A stretch of DNA of 64,000 nucleotides from an uncultured Eubacterium sp. (GCA_910586225.1 CAJUIL010000001.1:62001-126000), one strand, 5' to 3'; shown: positions 1-9,676, counted from the stretch's first letter. Program-made: numbers and translations. Notes: generated from the sequence alone by a model not told the origin.

Positions 1-1213
1 GACAGTGCAGCTCAATCCGCTTTTTCGGACTCGTATCCATCCGGCGCACGACAAAATCCGGAATTTTCTTAATGCCCGCGATAGAACTAAGCGTCAGCTC
101 GCTGTCAAACCGATCAAACGCCGTCACGCCCTTGATCTTTAAAAACGCGCCCTTTTTCACCTCGCCAAGCAGCTCGCCCAACTGGTCATTTTTCGAAAAA
201 ATCTTAATCACGATCGAATCCGTAAAATCCGTCAGCGTAACGATCACAATGCTCTTTTCCCCGCTGCGAAGCTCTCTTGTATCCACCGAGAGCACCTGGC
301 CGCGGATCGCGATCTCGCCCATCTCACCCTCGATCTGGTCGATGGCAACCGCCTCGTCCTCAAAATCCCTGCCATAGACGACATCCGGATTGTCCGAGCG
401 CCGCAGCGGATAATCTCTGCGGAAGCTTCCTCTGGCAGGCTGCCCCTTCTTCCCCGCTGCCTGTTCGGATTTCGCGGAGCCAGCAGACGCCAAGCCCGCA
501 CGATCCTCCTTCAAAGACTTGCCCGCAGACGCTTGATCCGTCCCTTGTCCAAAACCGCCGTAGCTGCCCGGCTCCCCAGCTCCCCCAGACGCATCCAAAG
601 CCGCAGCGTCCGCAGCATCCAACGGCTGCCCACGCTGCAATCCGCTCAGTATCCGCCGAATCTCATTTGTAAGCTGCTGGTCGCTGTCTTTTTTATGGCT
701 GTTATCCTTCTTTTTCTCAAACACTGGCTCGATCGTAAGCTCCATACCGCAGCGGTCGCGTACGATCTTATACAAGATCTCCAAAAGCTCATCCGAACGC
801 TCCCGCGCCACGATCGAATCTTCAAGGTACAGCCTCATATGGTGCTCTGCGTCAAACTCCAGCCGCGCACAGCGGAATAGATTATAAATTAAAAGACTGT
901 ACACTTTCATTTCTTCCAGTATACTGTCTTTATAAATATCCATCAGCGTTTCCGGCGTATACTGCGCGGAAAGCTGATAGCGCTCTATGATCTTCACCGT
1001 TAGCTCCTGCTGCGGAAACAGCTGGTTTTTCATGTTCCGCTCCAACTGGAAAATATTTTTCTTCTGGATCAGCCTCGTCCCATGCAGATACACCCGAAGG
1101 TGTGTGCGGGCCCGGTTTGACACGACCCGCTGCACCTGCACATTGGATAATAGCTGCTGCATTTCCCCGTTTACCTTTAAGACAGGAAACACCTCAAAAA
1201 AGCCTTTCTCCAT
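1..1213 (-). CDS. polC: DNA polymerase III alpha subunit, PolC type (N-terminal part, runs off the window)
   Basis: This is the first 404 residues of the replicative polymerase of low-GC Gram-positive bacteria. The ATG at 1213 follows an AAAGAGG ribosome site. The reading starts with the poorly conserved N-terminal domain, passes a Gly/Ala/Ser-rich linker (about residues 205-255), then an OB-fold region, and reaches RIELHC, the beginning of the PHP domain, at the window edge. The exonuclease and polymerase domains would lie beyond base 1. The gene lies 19 bases downstream of ispG in the same orientation, the usual clostridial order. No internal stop is seen. The identification is secure from both the sequence and the context. 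Confidence 0.93.
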   Translation of the reverse strand, partial: MEKGFFEVFPVLKVNGEMQQLLSNVQVQRVVSNRARTHLRVYLHGTRLIQKKNIFQLERNMKNQLFPQQELTVKIIERYQLSAQYTPETLMDIYKDSILEEMKVYSLLIYNLFRCARLEFDAEHHMRLYLEDSIVARERSDELLEILYKIVRDRCGMELTIEPVFEKKKDNSHKKDSDQQLTNEIRRILSGLQRGQPLDAADAAALDASGGAGEPGSYGGFGQGTDQASAGKSLKEDRAGLASAGSAKSEQAAGKKGQPARGSFRRDYPLRRSDNPDVVYGRDFEDEAVAIDQIEGEMGEIAIRGQVLSVDTRELRSGEKSIVIVTLTDFTDSIVIKIFSKNDQLGELLGEVKKGAFLKIKGVTAFDRFDSELTLSSIAGIKKIPDFVVRRMDTSPKKRIELHC

Positions 1214-1232
1214 CCTCTTTCACTCCCTATCT

Positions 1233-2285
1233 TCAGCCGTTCCAATGCAAAAGCTCCTCACGCAGCGCTGGCAAAAGCTCATGCTCCGGCAGCTTTTTAA
1301 CGATCTGACCATGACGGATCAAAAGCCCCTCGCCACAGCCTCCGGCAATGCCGATATCCGCTTCCTTTGCCTCTCCCGGCCCATTTACAACACAGCCCAT
1401 GACTGCTACCTTGATATCCAGCGGGATATCCGCCACCATCTCCTCCACTTGGTTCGCAAGCCCGATCAGATCGATCTTCGTCCTGCCGCACGTCGGACAG
1501 GAAACGACCTCAATCCCTCCCTTGCGCAGCCCAAGTGTCCGCAAAATAAGCTTTGCCGAGCGGATCTCCTCTACCGGATCCCCGGTCAGCGAAACACGTA
1601 TCGTATCTCCGATCCCTTGGTGGAGAATCAGCCCCAGCCCGACCGCAGATTTGATATTTCCGCTTAAAAGCGTTCCCGCCTCGGTAATGCCCACGTGGAG
1701 CGGATGGTCAGTCTGTCCGGCAATCAGTTCATGCGCGCGGACGCACATCAGCACATCTGAGGACTTAATGCTGATGACTAGGTTGTCATAGCCCATATCC
1801 TCAATGCGCTTCACCTGTAAAAGCGCACTCTCTACGAGTCCCTGCGCTGTGACCCCGTGGTATTTTTCCACCAGCTCCTTTTCCAAAGAACCGCTGTTTA
1901 CGCCGACGCGTATTGGGATCCCACGCTCCTTTGCCGCATCCACAACCGCCTGTACGCGCTCCTTTGCGCCAATATTGCCCGGATTGATCCGTATCTTATC
2001 CGCGCCGCGCTCGATCGAAGCGATCGCAAGCCGGTAGTCAAAATGGATATCCGCAACGACCGGAAGCTGCACCTGCTTTTTGATCTCTGCCAGCGCGTCC
2101 GCCGCTTCCATTGTCGGTACTGTACAGCGGACAATCTCACAGCCCGCAGCAGCAAGGCGCTGAATCTGTGAAACCGTTGCCGCCACATCCTCCGTACGTG
2201 TATTGGTCATTGATTGAATCAGGATTGGATTTCCGCCGCCGATCACACGATTCCCAATCTTTACCGCTTTTGTTGAACTTTTCAT
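1233..2285 (-). CDS. ispG: 4-hydroxy-3-methylbut-2-en-1-yl diphosphate synthase (flavodoxin)
   Basis: IspG (GcpE) converts MEcPP to HMBPP, the sixth step of the MEP isoprenoid pathway, using a [4Fe-4S] cluster. The cluster ligands are visible: SCPTCGRT (Cys near 263 and 266) and MGCVVNGPGE (Cys near 298), followed by the conserved Glu. The N-terminal TIM barrel begins with IGGGNPILIQSMTNT. About 350 residues is normal for the bacterial two-domain form. An ATG at 2285 sits 6 bases after AGGTGGA; an in-frame GTG two codons upstream is less well placed. It belongs to the operon with dxr, uppS and cdsA, so three isoprenoid or lipid steps are co-transcribed. Confidence 0.95.
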   Translation of the reverse strand: MKSSTKAVKIGNRVIGGGNPILIQSMTNTRTEDVAATVSQIQRLAAAGCEIVRCTVPTMEAADALAEIKKQVQLPVVADIHFDYRLAIASIERGADKIRINPGNIGAKERVQAVVDAAKERGIPIRVGVNSGSLEKELVEKYHGVTAQGLVESALLQVKRIEDMGYDNLVISIKSSDVLMCVRAHELIAGQTDHPLHVGITEAGTLLSGNIKSAVGLGLILHQGIGDTIRVSLTGDPVEEIRSAKLILRTLGLRKGGIEVVSCPTCGRTKIDLIGLANQVEEMVADIPLDIKVAVMGCVVNGPGEAKEADIGIAGGCGEGLLIRHGQIVKKLPEHELLPALREELLHWNG

Positions 2286-2319
2286 CGTCACTCCACCTTT
2301 ATCGGAAACAAAGAAATTA

Positions 2320-3354
2320 TTACATCACAATTTTACGAATATCATTAAACATGATAACAACCATCAGCACCATCAGAAGCATCAAAAATACGAGGTTTAC
2401 CGCACCCTCTTTATTCGGGTCCATCCGTTTGCCCCGGACTGCCTCCACAATCAAAAACACCAGCCTGCCCCCGTCCAGCGCCGGAATCGGCAGCAGGTTC
2501 ATAATGCCAAGGTTGGCAGACAACAGAATACAGATATTCAGCATATTCAAAAAGATCATAAAAACGCCGCTGGATTTTACTTCTGTATACGTATCACCAA
2601 TCGTTTTTACAATGCCGACAGGCCCAGACATATCGTTAATACCCACATGACCCGTAACAAGCTGCCCTAAGCTTTCCACCGTCGAGCAGATCCAGTACTT
2701 AACCTCATACACGCTGTACTTAAGCGTTTCCGCCAGCGTTCCCTTTGAACGCGCCGTCGTACCGTAAAAGCCAAACAAATACCGGCCGCTTTCCTCATCA
2801 AATTTTGGCACGAGCATCGTCGTATGCTTCTCATCACCCCGCCGATACGTGATCTCCACCGGTTCGTTCGCGTGGAAATACGTATATATAGATACCTCCC
2901 GGTACAGATGGATCGGCTTGTTTCCCATCTTCACAATCTCATCTCCAGCCTGAAGGCCCGCCTCCGCCGCTGGATACCCTTCCATCACATCCGTCAGCAC
3001 CGGGCGGTCAAACCCAACGCTCGCAACGAGGATCAGTGAAAACGCGATAGCCATAATAAAATTAAACACCGGGCCTGCCGCTACGATCGAAGCCCGCTGG
3101 AGCACCGTCTTATTGTTAAACCCACGGTCGTCATCGCTTGCCTCGTCCTCGCCCTCCATCATGCACGCCCCGCCAAACGGCAAAAGCTTGAGGGAATATT
3201 TCGTCTCTCCTTTGGTAACACCGACCAGCGTAGGCCCAAGACCAAGGCAAAATTCATTCACCCTAACGTCATGATGCTTTGCCAGCAGGAAATGTCCCAG
3301 CTCGTGAAACAGGATAATCACGCTGAAAATCAGCAACGCTAAAATAATATTCAA
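2320..3354 (-). CDS. rseP: RseP/RasP-type site-2 intramembrane metalloprotease (M50)
   Basis: Membrane zinc protease that cleaves anti-sigma factors and leftover signal peptides inside the membrane. The first transmembrane segment carries HELGH at residues 17-21 (zinc ligands and catalytic Glu), a PDZ-like domain follows (about 115-200, with EAGLQAGDEI), and the third zinc ligand lies in NLLPIPALDGGRL near the C-terminus. The length of 344 residues is typical. The start is a TTG at 3354, two bases from the dxr stop and preceded by AGGTGGT, so it is probably translationally coupled to dxr. Several hydrophobic C-terminal segments agree with the family topology. Confidence 0.93.
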   Translation of the reverse strand: MNIILALLIFSVIILFHELGHFLLAKHHDVRVNEFCLGLGPTLVGVTKGETKYSLKLLPFGGACMMEGEDEASDDDRGFNNKTVLQRASIVAAGPVFNFIMAIAFSLILVASVGFDRPVLTDVMEGYPAAEAGLQAGDEIVKMGNKPIHLYREVSIYTYFHANEPVEITYRRGDEKHTTMLVPKFDEESGRYLFGFYGTTARSKGTLAETLKYSVYEVKYWICSTVESLGQLVTGHVGINDMSGPVGIVKTIGDTYTEVKSSGVFMIFLNMLNICILLSANLGIMNLLPIPALDGGRLVFLIVEAVRGKRMDPNKEGAVNLVFLMLLMVLMVVIMFNDIRKIVM

Positions 3355-3355
3355 T

Positions 3356-4498
3356 TTACCACCTGCTTTCTATCCATTCATAAACCGCCTGCTCTGTATC
3401 CAATACCGCATCCAGATCCGGATGCTCCGTATACGAACAGTGTAGCATACATTCGTTAATAATCTGTGTAATTTCCAAAAAATTTATTTTTTTCTCTAAA
3501 AATTTCGCAACCGCACGCTCATTGGCCGCATTTAAGATCGTCGGCATATTTCCGCCGCGCCGCGCCGCTTCATACGCAAGGCGAAGCCCGTCAAACGTCT
3601 CCATATCCGGCTTTTCAAACGTCAGAGAGCCAAGCGCAAAAAAATCCAGCCTTTTCCCAGACAAAGGCCTGCGCTGCGGATAATAAAGCGCATACTGGAT
3701 CGGCAGACGCATATCCGGCGTTCCAAGCTGTGCTAGGATACTGCCGTCCTCATATTCCACCATCGAATGAATGACCGACTGCGGCTGCACAACGACCTGG
3801 ATACGGTCTAACTCCGTCCCAAACAGCCATTTTGCCTCCATAACCTCCAGACCTTTGTTAATCATTGTCGCGGAATCAATCGTAATCTTTTTTCCCATGC
3901 TCCAGTTCGGATGCTTTAACGCATCCTCCAGCGTCACATCCGCAAGCTGCGCGCGCGTCTTTCCACGAAACGGCCCGCCGGAGGCAGTCAGCAGTATTTT
4001 GTGTATCCGGTTTGCGCCTTCTCCATTTAGTGCCTGAAAAATCGCGCTGTGTTCGCTGTCTACCGGAAGTATCGACACCCCGTACTGCTCTGCCAGCGGC
4101 ATGATCAAATGCCCTGCTGTGACAAGCGTTTCTTTATTGGCAAGCGCGATCTGCTTTTTCGCTTGGATCGCCGCCACCGTCGGACGCAGGCCAAGCATTC
4201 CGACGATCGCCGTAACGAGCATTTCGGATTCTGGAATAACGGCTGCTTCGATCAGGCCGTCCATACCGCTTACTACCTTGACCGGCAGGTCGCTTACCGC
4301 AAGCCGAAGCTGCTTTGCGTCCTCCTCTTCCCATACTGCCGCAAGCTTTGGCTCAAATTCCCGTATCTGGCTTTCCAGCAGCTTGATATTTTTCCCGGCG
4401 GCAAGCGCCCAGACCCGGATATCCTTCTGTTCCCTGGCTATCGCAAGCGTCTGTGTCCCGATCGAGCCAGTAGATCCAAGAATCGCTATATTTTTCAT
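3356..4498 (-). CDS. dxr: 1-deoxy-D-xylulose 5-phosphate reductoisomerase
   Basis: Dxr rearranges and reduces DXP to MEP with NADPH, the committed step of the MEP pathway. The NADPH-binding GSTGSIG motif is at residues 8-14, the metal and substrate motif VDSEHSAIFQ near 145, and IDSATMINKGLEVMEA near 208. The 380-residue length matches the family. It lies between cdsA and rseP with almost no spacing, inside a long operon. No anomaly was seen. Confidence 0.96.
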   Translation of the reverse strand: MKNIAILGSTGSIGTQTLAIAREQKDIRVWALAAGKNIKLLESQIREFEPKLAAVWEEEDAKQLRLAVSDLPVKVVSGMDGLIEAAVIPESEMLVTAIVGMLGLRPTVAAIQAKKQIALANKETLVTAGHLIMPLAEQYGVSILPVDSEHSAIFQALNGEGANRIHKILLTASGGPFRGKTRAQLADVTLEDALKHPNWSMGKKITIDSATMINKGLEVMEAKWLFGTELDRIQVVVQPQSVIHSMVEYEDGSILAQLGTPDMRLPIQYALYYPQRRPLSGKRLDFFALGSLTFEKPDMETFDGLRLAYEAARRGGNMPTILNAANERAVAKFLEKKINFLEITQIINECMLHCSYTEHPDLDAVLDTEQAVYEWIESRW

Positions 4499-4513
4499 AA
4501 TTTCACCCTTTTC

Positions 4514-5314
4514 CTACAGCATATATTTCGCCAGATAATAGATCACAGGCGCCGTAAAGATCACGCTGTCAAAGCGGTCCAAAATCCCGCCGTGTCCCGG
4601 TATCAGCGTCCCATAATCCTTGATCTCGTAATTTCTTTTAATCGCCGACGCAGCCAGATCACCGATCATAGAGATCAAACCGCCTACCGTACTGATCGAC
4701 GCCAATAAAAGCAGCTGCCCGTTCGAAATACCCATCTGCTCCCGAAACAGCGCCGCATAAAGCGCTGTTAACAAAAACGTACCTGCCAGCCCGCCTACGG
4801 CGCCCTCCACCGATTTTTTCGGCGACAGCACCGGGGACATCTTGTGTCTGCCAAACTTAACGCCCACACAGTACGCACACGTATCACATCCCCAGGAACA
4901 CAAAAAGATCAGCCATACGATATACGCCCCCTGCTGCAGCATCCGCGTCTGCCAGACACAAGAAAGCATGACCGCCACATAAAATACCCCGAAAAATACA
5001 GCTAAGATCTGCGACGCGTGGTATTTCGGATACGCCAGCACATACACCGCCAGCAAAACGATCAAAAATCCAATGACGAACAGCATCGTATCCGGTATCC
5101 AGCGCCAATACAGATCCGCATCAAAGACAACCGCTGCCGCATAGCCGACCACAGCCGCAGGCGTTTTTTCCAGTTGAAATACGCGGTAAAGCTCCCACAT
5201 CCCGATCAATGACAGAATGCCCAATGCAAACAGCAGCACCTCTCCTCCGGTAATGATCAAAACGAGCGCCGCCGCTACAAGCACGATACCGCTTATCAGC
5301 CTTGTTTTAAACAT
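4514..5314 (-). CDS. cdsA: Phosphatidate cytidylyltransferase (CDP-diglyceride synthase)
   Basis: Makes CDP-diacylglycerol from phosphatidic acid and CTP for phospholipid synthesis; an integral membrane enzyme. The protein is almost entirely hydrophobic, with about eight transmembrane segments, and ends with the family signature: SAIKRNYEIKDYGTLIPGHG followed by GILDR (roughly residues 220-250), which contains the metal-binding acidic residues. Length 266. The start overlaps the end of uppS by 8 bases, which suggests translational coupling. UppS and CdsA are neighbours in most Firmicutes. Confidence 0.95.
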   Translation of the reverse strand: MFKTRLISGIVLVAAALVLIITGGEVLLFALGILSLIGMWELYRVFQLEKTPAAVVGYAAAVVFDADLYWRWIPDTMLFVIGFLIVLLAVYVLAYPKYHASQILAVFFGVFYVAVMLSCVWQTRMLQQGAYIVWLIFLCSWGCDTCAYCVGVKFGRHKMSPVLSPKKSVEGAVGGLAGTFLLTALYAALFREQMGISNGQLLLLASISTVGGLISMIGDLAASAIKRNYEIKDYGTLIPGHGGILDRFDSVIFTAPVIYYLAKYML

Positions 5315-6017
5315 AACCCTCTAACCCTCCGTATCTGCGCTCCCTATGCTGGAACGCTTCTACTGCCTTCTTTAACTCCGTTTCGTCAAACTCTGGCCAC
5401 GGCACATCCGTAAAATAAAACTCGCTGTAGGCAAGCTGCCAGAGCAGGTAATTCGACAGCCGCTGCTCCCCGCTCGTACGAATCAGCAAATCCGGATCGG
5501 GAATGTCCGCTGTATCCAGATACCGTGAAAATACTTCCTCCGAAACGTCCTCCTCCGCAAGCCGTCCGTCCCGGACGTCTTTGTACATTTTTTTCATCGC
5601 GCGCAGTATCTCATCCCGGCTGCCATAATTTAGCGCAATCTGAAAATTAAAGCCGTCATAGACCGCGGATTCCCTCTCCAGCTCTAAAATCTGTTCCTGC
5701 AGCCGCGGCGTCAGACGGGAAATATCACCCAGCACGCGCACGCGCATATTATTCTTTTTCGCAGTTTTCAAACAGGTTTTCATATAGCTGCCGAGCAGCC
5801 GCATCAGCTCGTCTACCTCAGGCTGCGGCCGGCCCCAGTTTTCCGTGGAAAACGCATAGACCGTAAGATATTTTATGCCCATATGACCCGCGATATCACA
5901 GATCTTCTCCACATTTTTCGCACCGGCCTTATGCCCGTAATTACGCGGCATTCCCTTGCTTTTTGCCCATCTTCCGTTTCCATCCAATATAATTGCAATA
6001 TGCTGTGGTATGTTCAT
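5307..6017 (-). CDS. uppS: Isoprenyl transferase (undecaprenyl diphosphate synthase)
   Basis: Condenses isopentenyl diphosphate onto farnesyl diphosphate to make the C55 carrier lipid for peptidoglycan. The N-terminal motif ILDGNGRWAK carries the catalytic Asp, and the C-terminal motif RTSGEQRLSNYLLWQLAYSE binds substrate. The start is taken at the ATG at 6017, preceded by GGAAGG; upstream in-frame codons (to 6059) do not resemble the family. The resulting 236 residues is the normal size. It supplies a lipid made by the same operon's MEP enzymes. Confidence 0.95.
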   Translation of the reverse strand: MNIPQHIAIILDGNGRWAKSKGMPRNYGHKAGAKNVEKICDIAGHMGIKYLTVYAFSTENWGRPQPEVDELMRLLGSYMKTCLKTAKKNNMRVRVLGDISRLTPRLQEQILELERESAVYDGFNFQIALNYGSRDEILRAMKKMYKDVRDGRLAEEDVSEEVFSRYLDTADIPDPDLLIRTSGEQRLSNYLLWQLAYSEFYFTDVPWPEFDETELKKAVEAFQHRERRYGGLEGYV

Positions 6018-6102
6018 GTTCTTTTCCTTCCAGATAAAAAGCGATTCTGTGCTTCTCATAAAAAGAAGGGAACATCGCCGCGGCTATGTTCCCCGATTAT
6101 CG

Positions 6103-6657
6103 CTAAACAGTCATGATTTCCTTCGTCTTTTCCTCAACCGCCTTGTCAATATCAGCAATAAATTTATCCGTCATTTTCTGAACCTTTTCTTCCAGCTCCT
6201 TAATCTCGTCCTCGGAAATATCCTCTTTCTTTCCAAGCTTTTTAAACGAATCGTTTGCATCACGCCGGATATTTCGGACAGCGACCTTTGCAGCTTCCCC
6301 TTTTTTCTTAACATCCTTAGCGAGCTCTTTACGCCGTTCCTCCGTCAGCTCTGGAAATACGAGACGGATCGATTTGCCGTCGTTTGTCGGATTAATGCCC
6401 AGATCGGAGGTCAGGATCGTTCTCTCAATCTCTTTTACCATGGAAGGCTCCCATGGCTGGATCTGGATCATTCTAGGCTCCGGCACATTTACATTGGCAA
6501 CCTGCTGGATCGGTGTCGGCGTGCCGTAATAATCCACACGCAGCTTATCCAGAACGTGCGGATTTGCCCGCCCAGCGCGGATGCCGCCAAATTCATCCTG
6601 CAGATTGCGCATTGTTTTGTTCATTTTATCATCATACTGAACTAACCTGTCGTCCAT
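6103..6657 (-). CDS. frr: Ribosome recycling factor
   Basis: RRF splits post-termination ribosomes together with EF-G. The 184-residue all-helical and beta two-domain protein contains the characteristic GGIRAGRANPHVLD segment (near residue 20) and RKELAKDVKKKGEAAKVAVR in the C-terminal helices. The start at 6657 is preceded by GGGAGG; a longer reading upstream overlaps pyrH and is not family-like. It follows pyrH by 16 bases, the near-universal pyrH-frr arrangement. Confidence 0.96.
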   Translation of the reverse strand: MDDRLVQYDDKMNKTMRNLQDEFGGIRAGRANPHVLDKLRVDYYGTPTPIQQVANVNVPEPRMIQIQPWEPSMVKEIERTILTSDLGINPTNDGKSIRLVFPELTEERRKELAKDVKKKGEAAKVAVRNIRRDANDSFKKLGKKEDISEDEIKELEEKVQKMTDKFIADIDKAVEEKTKEIMTV

Positions 6658-6673
6658 AATTCCTCCCTGTACT

Positions 6674-7369
6674 TTATACGGTAATGACCGTTCCGTTGAA
6701 ATCGCCGCTGATCGCTTTGATAATGCTGTCCGGTTCATTCAGGCTGAATACATACATCGGCAGCTTATGCTCCATACACAGGATCGACGCTGTCAGGTCT
6801 ACGACCGCCAGCTTCTTCTCAACCACCTCTTGGATAGAAAGCGTATCATAACGCACCGCGTCCGGATTCACCTTCGGGTCGCTGTCGTAGACACCGTCCA
6901 CGGCTTTTGCCAGGAGCATTCCGTCCGCCTCAATTTCAACTGCCCGAAGGACAGCCGCCGTATCTGTAGAAAAATACGGATGCCCGGTTCCCCCGGCAAA
7001 AAACACAACCATATCGTGCGCAAAATATTTATTGGCACGATCCTTAGAAAACAGCTTTGTAAAGGATCCGCATTCAAACGGCGTCAGCACGCTTGTCCGC
7101 ATCCCCTCGGAACGGAAAATTTCCGATACATAAATGCAATTCATAACCGTCGCCAGCATTCCGATCTGGTCTGCCTTCGTGCGGTCGATCGAATCGCTCG
7201 TACGGCCGCGCCAAAAATTGCCGCCGCCAATAACAATCCCAACCTGGATACCGTCATCTGTCAGCCGTTTCACCTGCTTTGCGACTCTGCATACGGTCGC
7301 CTCGTCAAATCCGGTCTTTTTCTCTCCGGCTAAAGCTTCCCCGCTTAATTTCAACAGAACTCTTTTCAT
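6674..7369 (-). CDS. pyrH: UMP kinase
   Basis: Hexameric amino-acid-kinase-fold enzyme that phosphorylates UMP to UDP. Visible motifs are KLSGEAL at the N-terminus, VIGGGNFWRG (residues about 45-55), and FFAGGTGHPYFSTDTAA near 135. Length of 231 residues is slightly shorter than the usual 236-240 but complete. It sits between the bactofilin gene (3 bases upstream) and frr. Confidence 0.95.
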   Translation of the reverse strand: MKRVLLKLSGEALAGEKKTGFDEATVCRVAKQVKRLTDDGIQVGIVIGGGNFWRGRTSDSIDRTKADQIGMLATVMNCIYVSEIFRSEGMRTSVLTPFECGSFTKLFSKDRANKYFAHDMVVFFAGGTGHPYFSTDTAAVLRAVEIEADGMLLAKAVDGVYDSDPKVNPDAVRYDTLSIQEVVEKKLAVVDLTASILCMEHKLPMYVFSLNEPDSIIKAISGDFNGTVITV

Positions 7370-7372
7370 ATT

Positions 7373-8605
7373 TTATTTGCCTTTCTTTTCTCCAAACAGG
7401 CTTTCTACATCGATGTCTGCGTAGCACTGAGAACAGAAGCCCTCAATGACTGCACCATTGTTGATCTGTACGGATCTGGACTTGATATTGCCAACGATAA
7501 CCGCGGAAGTATCCACAACAACCGGCCCCTGCACGTCAATATCACCTTTGACTGCGCCTGCAATGACTGCGGACGTTGCGGCAATATTGCCTACAACAAC
7601 AGATCCAAGGCCGATCTTCACCGTACCTGTGCTCATGATCTCGCCTTCAATCTTCGCTGCATCAGAAAATACTTCGGAAGAAGTGCTGTTGCCTTTGATC
7701 GTTCCAGTTACTTCAAGCTTACCGTTGCACTGTACATTGCCTTCCACGCGGCCGCTGATGCTGAAAGAGCCTGTAGTGGAAAGATTTCCTTTGATCGTTG
7801 TTCCTGTTGTAATAATGGATACCTCGTCAGTAACCTCCAAAGCATCGGTAGACAGATCATCATCCATCGTTACTGCTGTATCCTTTGTCAATTCCTCGTT
7901 CATTGGTAGTTCCTCCTTCATAGTTGTGCTTGGTTTCTTATTTTCAAAACTGCGGATCGTGTTTTGCGCCTTTGGTTCCGCGGCTGCCTGAGCCTTTGGC
8001 TGGGTATTCTGGACAGGGCGCGGCTGCGTGCGCTGCGGCTTTTCCTCCGCTTCCTTTAAGAGCGCGTCAAAATCGAAAGGCAGATCATCCTCTTCCTTCG
8101 GCGGCTCTAAGATCGTATCAAAGCTTCGAAGCGCTGCCTGAATGGATTCCTCCTTTTTTGCTGCCGTAACATTCTCCGGCTTTGGCTCCTGCTTCGTCGC
8201 TGCCTGCGGCTTTGCTGGCTGCTCTGGCGTTTGTTTTTGCGCTGCCTGCGGCTTTGCTGGCTGCTTCGGCGCTGCTGGCTGCGGCTTTACAGCCGGTTCC
8301 GCCGCCTGCTTCGGCGCTGCCTGCGGCTTTGGTGCTTCCTTTGGCTTTGGCGCAGGAGCTGGCTTTTCCAGCACTGGCTCTTCCGGCTGGATCTGCACCT
8401 GCTTTGCTGGCTCTTTTTTGTCCACACGCTCCAACAGGCCGTCCAGCTTGGACAGCTCAGATTCAATGTCCAAGTCTCCCTCCAGAGTATTTACCATCAT
8501 CTCCGGAGATTCTTCCAGCTCTTCTTCCAGTTCAAAATCTTCCCCTGGCAGCAGCTCATTTACCGCCAGAGACAGATCATCCTTGAAATCCTTAAAAAAA
8601 CTCAT
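7373..8605 (-). CDS. Bactofilin-domain protein with long Pro/Ala/Lys/Gln-rich N-terminal region
   Basis: The C-terminal third (about residues 255-395) is a right-handed beta-helix of the bactofilin family (polymer-forming cytoskeletal proteins): hydrophobic repeats such as GTTIKGNLSTTGSFSISGRV and VEGNVQCNGKLEVTG. The N-terminus is acidic (ELEEELEES), followed by a low-complexity stretch (about 75-170) rich in PAKPQA and QPAAPKQ repeats, then a second acidic linker. No signal peptide. ATG at 8605 follows GGAGG. The low-complexity part may be a flexible spacer or binding tail. Its place between a cell-wall deacetylase and pyrH suggests a link to cell envelope shape, which is an inference. Confidence 0.85.
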   Translation of the reverse strand: MSFFKDFKDDLSLAVNELLPGEDFELEEELEESPEMMVNTLEGDLDIESELSKLDGLLERVDKKEPAKQVQIQPEEPVLEKPAPAPKPKEAPKPQAAPKQAAEPAVKPQPAAPKQPAKPQAAQKQTPEQPAKPQAATKQEPKPENVTAAKKEESIQAALRSFDTILEPPKEEDDLPFDFDALLKEAEEKPQRTQPRPVQNTQPKAQAAAEPKAQNTIRSFENKKPSTTMKEELPMNEELTKDTAVTMDDDLSTDALEVTDEVSIITTGTTIKGNLSTTGSFSISGRVEGNVQCNGKLEVTGTIKGNSTSSEVFSDAAKIEGEIMSTGTVKIGLGSVVVGNIAATSAVIAGAVKGDIDVQGPVVVDTSAVIVGNIKSRSVQINNGAVIEGFCSQCYADIDVESLFGEKKGK

Positions 8606-8632
8606 TTCTTACCTCCATTTATCCATATGTAG

Positions 8633-9676
8633 TCAATCTTCCACACTTTCCGCCGAAATATGCTGCACAAGCCTGGTATTTTCATCAATCGGCAGGATCT
8701 GCGCATCCATAGCAAGAAGCTTTTCTATAATCACTGATAATGCCTTTACGGTATTCGTCTTATTTTCCGCGTCATGCATCAGTACAACAGACGTACGATA
8801 CTTTACAACGTCCTGCATCACGTTGTCAACAAGCTCTTTTACCGTATAATCATGATAGGTTGCATCTCCGCATTCTACATTCCAGTCAAAATAGGTAATC
8901 TCTTTTTCCTTGAGCACCTTGATAAATTCCTGCATTTCCAGCTTGCTGACCTGATTCGAGCTGCCTCCTGGAAATCGGTACAGACTGCATTCCACTCCCG
9001 CGGCCTCCTGGATCAGGTTCCTGATACGTGTAAGATCCTTCTCAAATGCCTCTACCGAATCGTAAATTTCCTCATACTTATGCGTATAGGAATGCATACC
9101 GATCGAATGTCCCCGCTGCGCGATCTCCCGATACAGCTCCAGCGATTGTTCGTCCTCCCTGCCGGTAAGAAAGAACGTTGCCTTAATATGATATTTATCC
9201 AAAACACGCAGGATCTTTTTTGTATTTTTACTCGGCCCGTCATCAAAGGTAAGATAAACCCTACGCTCCTCTTGTGCTTCTTTATTCTTTTCAGCTTTTT
9301 GTACACCGTGCGCAACAGATTCTAACTGCGCCTTGTCATCTGTGTCCCTCGCTGCAAGCCGTACGCCTGCCACTCCCGCGCTGGCAGACGCCGCATTCCC
9401 ACGATCCTTGCTGTCCTTCCCCGTAACAGCTCCATATGCACCGCCGGATTTTTGCGACTGGTTTTCCTTCTGCTCCACCTGCTGGCTGCGGATGGTATTT
9501 TCAGTGATAATATCAATCTGCTCTTGAAGAGAATGTACCTTTGCGATCAAGGTAAGAGAAATAAGCGTCTGTGCCAGCAGCCATGTGATCAAAAACCAGA
9601 CCAGCCCTGTTTTCATTCGCTGTACCCGTTTTTTACGTGCGAGGCGGTCGTTTAGCCCTTCATTTTTATCATTCAT
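8633..9676 (-). CDS. Membrane-anchored polysaccharide (peptidoglycan) deacetylase, NodB domain
   Basis: Predicted to remove acetyl groups from cell-wall or other polysaccharide. A single transmembrane helix at about residues 25-45 follows a basic N-terminus (RLARKKRVQR), giving an outside-facing enzyme. A coiled linker leads to the NodB domain (about 140-335) with motif 1 TFDDGP, motif 2 HSIGMHSYTHKY (metal His pair), RFPGGSSN and the C-terminal VVLMHDAE. All catalytic elements are present. It is the first gene of the leftward operon containing bactofilin and pyrH. The substrate cannot be read from the sequence. Confidence 0.88.
   Translation of the reverse strand: MNDKNEGLNDRLARKKRVQRMKTGLVWFLITWLLAQTLISLTLIAKVHSLQEQIDIITENTIRSQQVEQKENQSQKSGGAYGAVTGKDSKDRGNAASASAGVAGVRLAARDTDDKAQLESVAHGVQKAEKNKEAQEERRVYLTFDDGPSKNTKKILRVLDKYHIKATFFLTGREDEQSLELYREIAQRGHSIGMHSYTHKYEEIYDSVEAFEKDLTRIRNLIQEAAGVECSLYRFPGGSSNQVSKLEMQEFIKVLKEKEITYFDWNVECGDATYHDYTVKELVDNVMQDVVKYRTSVVLMHDAENKTNTVKALSVIIEKLLAMDAQILPIDENTRLVQHISAESVED

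Noticed and set aside
7446..8849. Long open frames on the plus strand opposite bactofilin
   Set aside because: Low-complexity Ala/Cys/Ser/Phe readings caused by the GC-biased repetitive codons of the real gene on the other strand.
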